A stretch of 64,000 bases of DNA. It comes from Pseudomonas paracarnis. Its GTDB lineage: Bacteria > Pseudomonadota > Gammaproteobacteria > Pseudomonadales > Pseudomonadaceae. Of this stretch, positions 62,685-64,000 are shown in pieces. The stretch's first letter is position 1; every line of letters starts with the position of its first letter. The notes below the pieces were generated by a model. That model worked only from the letters and a program-made list of their open reading frames with translations. It searched no databases and had not been told where the DNA came from. The stretch is taken from contig NZ_CAJFCN010000001.1 of assembly GCF_904063055.1 (NCBI RefSeq), forward strand, positions 620,001-684,000, given 5' to 3'. The translations under genes and the position numbers were made by a program.

Positions 62685-64000
62685 GGCGCGGCCTCTTCGC
62701 TGGCCGTGTCGCCCGTGTCGGTGATGGGTGTGGCGATGGCCGCCTCATCGAGCAGGTCGTTCGGCAAGGCCGCGTCCTGCAAGACCGGGGAGCTGGTGAA
62801 CTCCCACCACTGCGTGGCCTCGCTGTAGCTCTGGCGCATGTGTCCGGCCAGTTGCTGCAAGTCCGCCGGCATCACTTCATCCGGGTCTGGCGCGGGCAAC
62901 GGCATGCGAACCTTCCAAAGCTGGCCACCCTGCAGCAGCGCGAAGCACTGGCCTTTGGGCAGGCCGACGACGTGCGATGGCTCGATCATCGGCACGCTGG
63001 ACATGCTGATGCGATCCTGGGTGTTTGACGTAAAGTCTGTCGCTCCACGAATGTCGGAGCTGTCGGTCGCGCCGCTGACGATGGTGGTCGTATAGACCTC
63101 GACCTTCGGCAATTGCCGGGTCAGCAATTCAGCGGTAGCCGTCTCGCGCACGCGCAGCATGAACAGGTTGTTGAAGTTGCCGATCACCTGACCGGCCTTC
63201 GCGCGGTTGCCGATGCGGGCCTCGATGTCCGAGAGGGTCTGCGTGTACGCGGTGACTTGCAGTCCAGCGCCGCCGCCCTTGTTGATCAGCGGGACGAACT
63301 CGTCGCCCATCAACTCGTTGAACTCATCGGCATGGACGTTGATCGGCACGCGCGTACCAGCCGATGCGCCCGGCAGGCCGTCGTCGATCCCGTGCTTGTA
63401 GATGTGGCCGGCGACCGAAACCAAGTCGGAGAACATGGAATTGCCGACCGCCGCAGCGACCTCGGCATCGGACAGCGCATCGAGGCCGACATAGACCACG
63501 GCGCGCTTTCGGATCACCTGCATCCAATCGAAGATCGGGCGTGGGTCGGCCAGGTCGGAGTAGTTCGGAGCCAGAAGCTGGGCGATCTTGCCGCTGGTGA
63601 GCTTCTCCAGCAGCGGCAGCAGCGATGCGACGATCTTGTCGAAGTAGGTCTTGTCGTAGCGCACTGCCGAGCGCAGGCCGTCGAGCACCGGGTCGTAGTT
63701 GCGCGCCTGCGAGAGGTACTGCTCCAGCGCCACCACGCGCTTTTCGCGCCCGATCATGTTGCGCGGGATGTTCTTCTCGTTGAGCTTGGCCTCAATCTGG
63801 ACGATCACCTCCCATGCCTTGGGCTCGGTCTTGGCGAAGTAGTGCTGGGCATATTCGATGAACAGCGCGTCAATGTTGATCACATGGCGCTGGATCAGCA
63901 TGTAGTCCGGGCGCTGCCCCAGTTCCACCAGGGCGCGGGCGATGATGTTGACGAAGCGCCACGCAAACTCGCGAAATGCCGCGCTGTTGCCTTCGCCGGA
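62681..64000 (-). CDS. traD: Conjugative coupling ATPase TraD, C-terminal part (5' end outside window)
   Basis: The minus-strand frame is open to the right edge, giving about 439 C-terminal residues; a GTG at 63928 is internal. Visible motor features include RAVVYVGLDALSDAE, Walker B-like NVHADEFNELMGDEF, and AGLQVTAYTQTLSDIEARIG, typical of VirD4/TraD coupling proteins of the PFGI-1/TOL/SXT subfamily. Walker A and the membrane anchor lie beyond the window. It brings the relaxase-DNA complex to the transfer channel. The Glu/Ala-rich tail ends TITDTGDTASEEAAP-like. Confidence 0.93.
   Translation of the reverse strand, partial: SGEGNSAAFREFAWRFVNIIARALVELGQRPDYMLIQRHVINIDALFIEYAQHYFAKTEPKAWEVIVQIEAKLNEKNIPRNMIGREKRVVALEQYLSQARNYDPVLDGLRSAVRYDKTYFDKIVASLLPLLEKLTSGKIAQLLAPNYSDLADPRPIFDWMQVIRKRAVVYVGLDALSDAEVAAAVGNSMFSDLVSVAGHIYKHGIDDGLPGASAGTRVPINVHADEFNELMGDEFVPLINKGGGAGLQVTAYTQTLSDIEARIGNRAKAGQVIGNFNNLFMLRVRETATAELLTRQLPKVEVYTTTIVSGATDSSDIRGATDFTSNTQDRISMSSVPMIEPSHVVGLPKGQCFALLQGGQLWKVRMPLPAPDPDEVMPADLQQLAGHMRQSYSEATQWWEFTSSPVLQDAALPNDLLDEAAIATPITDTGDTASEEAAP

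Larger units (their letters stand above)
44409..64000. mobile_element. Transfer module of a PFGI-1/ICEclc-class integrative conjugative element (partial)
   Basis: A continuous set of conjugation genes runs from a MobH relaxase to the TraD coupling ATPase at the right edge. Gene order, sizes and overlaps match the PFL_46xx/47xx family set typical of ICEs with a G-type mating-pair apparatus: TraI, DUF3742, TraG-N, PFL_4711, PFL_4710, PFL_4709, JAB protein, thioredoxin, VirB4-like ATPase, lipoprotein, VirB10/9/8-like proteins, small membrane proteins, RAQPRD and coupling factor. Such elements hold cargo beside this module, so positions 1-44400 are inferred to be cargo of the same element. The integrase and att ends are outside the window. 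Confidence 0.93.

Noticed and set aside
1..64000. tRNA-linked att site, integrase or replication origin
   Set aside because: None was seen; the element's ends must lie outside the window.

Overview
This window is the inside of an integrative and conjugative element (ICE) of the PFGI-1 / PAGI-2 / ICEclc / SPI-7 class, which uses a G-type mating-pair formation system. It carries a very large cargo of defence or stress genes. Elements of this class occur in high-GC gamma- and betaproteobacteria (Pseudomonas, Xanthomonas, Achromobacter, Delftia and relatives). The GC-rich backbone fits such a host, but the sequence alone does not identify the genus. No tRNA, rRNA, CRISPR array, integrase, origin or att site is visible, so both ends of the element lie outside the window.

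Layout. (1) 1-8420, minus strand: an operon reading from a small excisionase-type HTH protein through a GrpE-like protein, an Hsp70 (DnaK-like) protein, an AAA+ ATPase, a membrane protein with a peptidoglycan-binding domain and three 46-residue repeats, and a zinc-ribbon / degenerate J-domain protein cut by the left edge. (2) About 8.5-11.1 kb: a junction zone with remains of a DASS-family transporter, a VOC-family enzyme and a LysR regulator without its HTH, followed by an intact XRE regulator and an intact LysR regulator. (3) 11375-23179, plus strand: WYL regulator, PLD-like/SNF2 helicase, DUF262 (GmrSD-like) protein, DUF4391 protein, and the Mod and Res subunits of a type III restriction-modification system. 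(4) 23260-44378, plus strand: 14 tightly packed genes, most overlapping the next by 1-8 bases. They are vWA, WXG100-like, coiled-coil/nuclease candidate, two small unknowns, FtsK/EssC-like ATPase, double-CARF PD-(D/E)XK nuclease, vWA, PP2C phosphatase, kinase with zinc ribbon, SF1 helicase, a winged-helix unknown, a coiled-coil McrB-like AAA+ protein and a DUF2357-like protein. (5) 44409-64000: the conjugation module: MobH relaxase, a PrlF-YhaV toxin-antitoxin pair, and the MPF_G transfer genes down to the coupling ATPase TraD, which is cut by the right edge.

How the parts may work together. Region 5 makes the DNA-transfer apparatus. Region 3 looks like a WYL-controlled restriction island. 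Region 4 is the most unusual part. It seems to combine a phospho-signalling triad (vWA + PP2C + kinase, as in TerY-P modules), a nucleotide-sensing CARF nuclease with no CRISPR system nearby, a WXG100/FtsK pair like the core of type VII secretion, and an McrBC-like NTPase/effector pair with a helicase. Continuous translational coupling suggests one multi-protein machine. I read it as a candidate undescribed composite anti-phage or anti-plasmid system; that is inference. Region 1 may be a second chaperone-based stress or conflict system.

Base composition supports later assembly: a sampled 60-base line in the FtsK gene is about 48% GC, against about 72% in a sampled line of the transfer ATPase gene.
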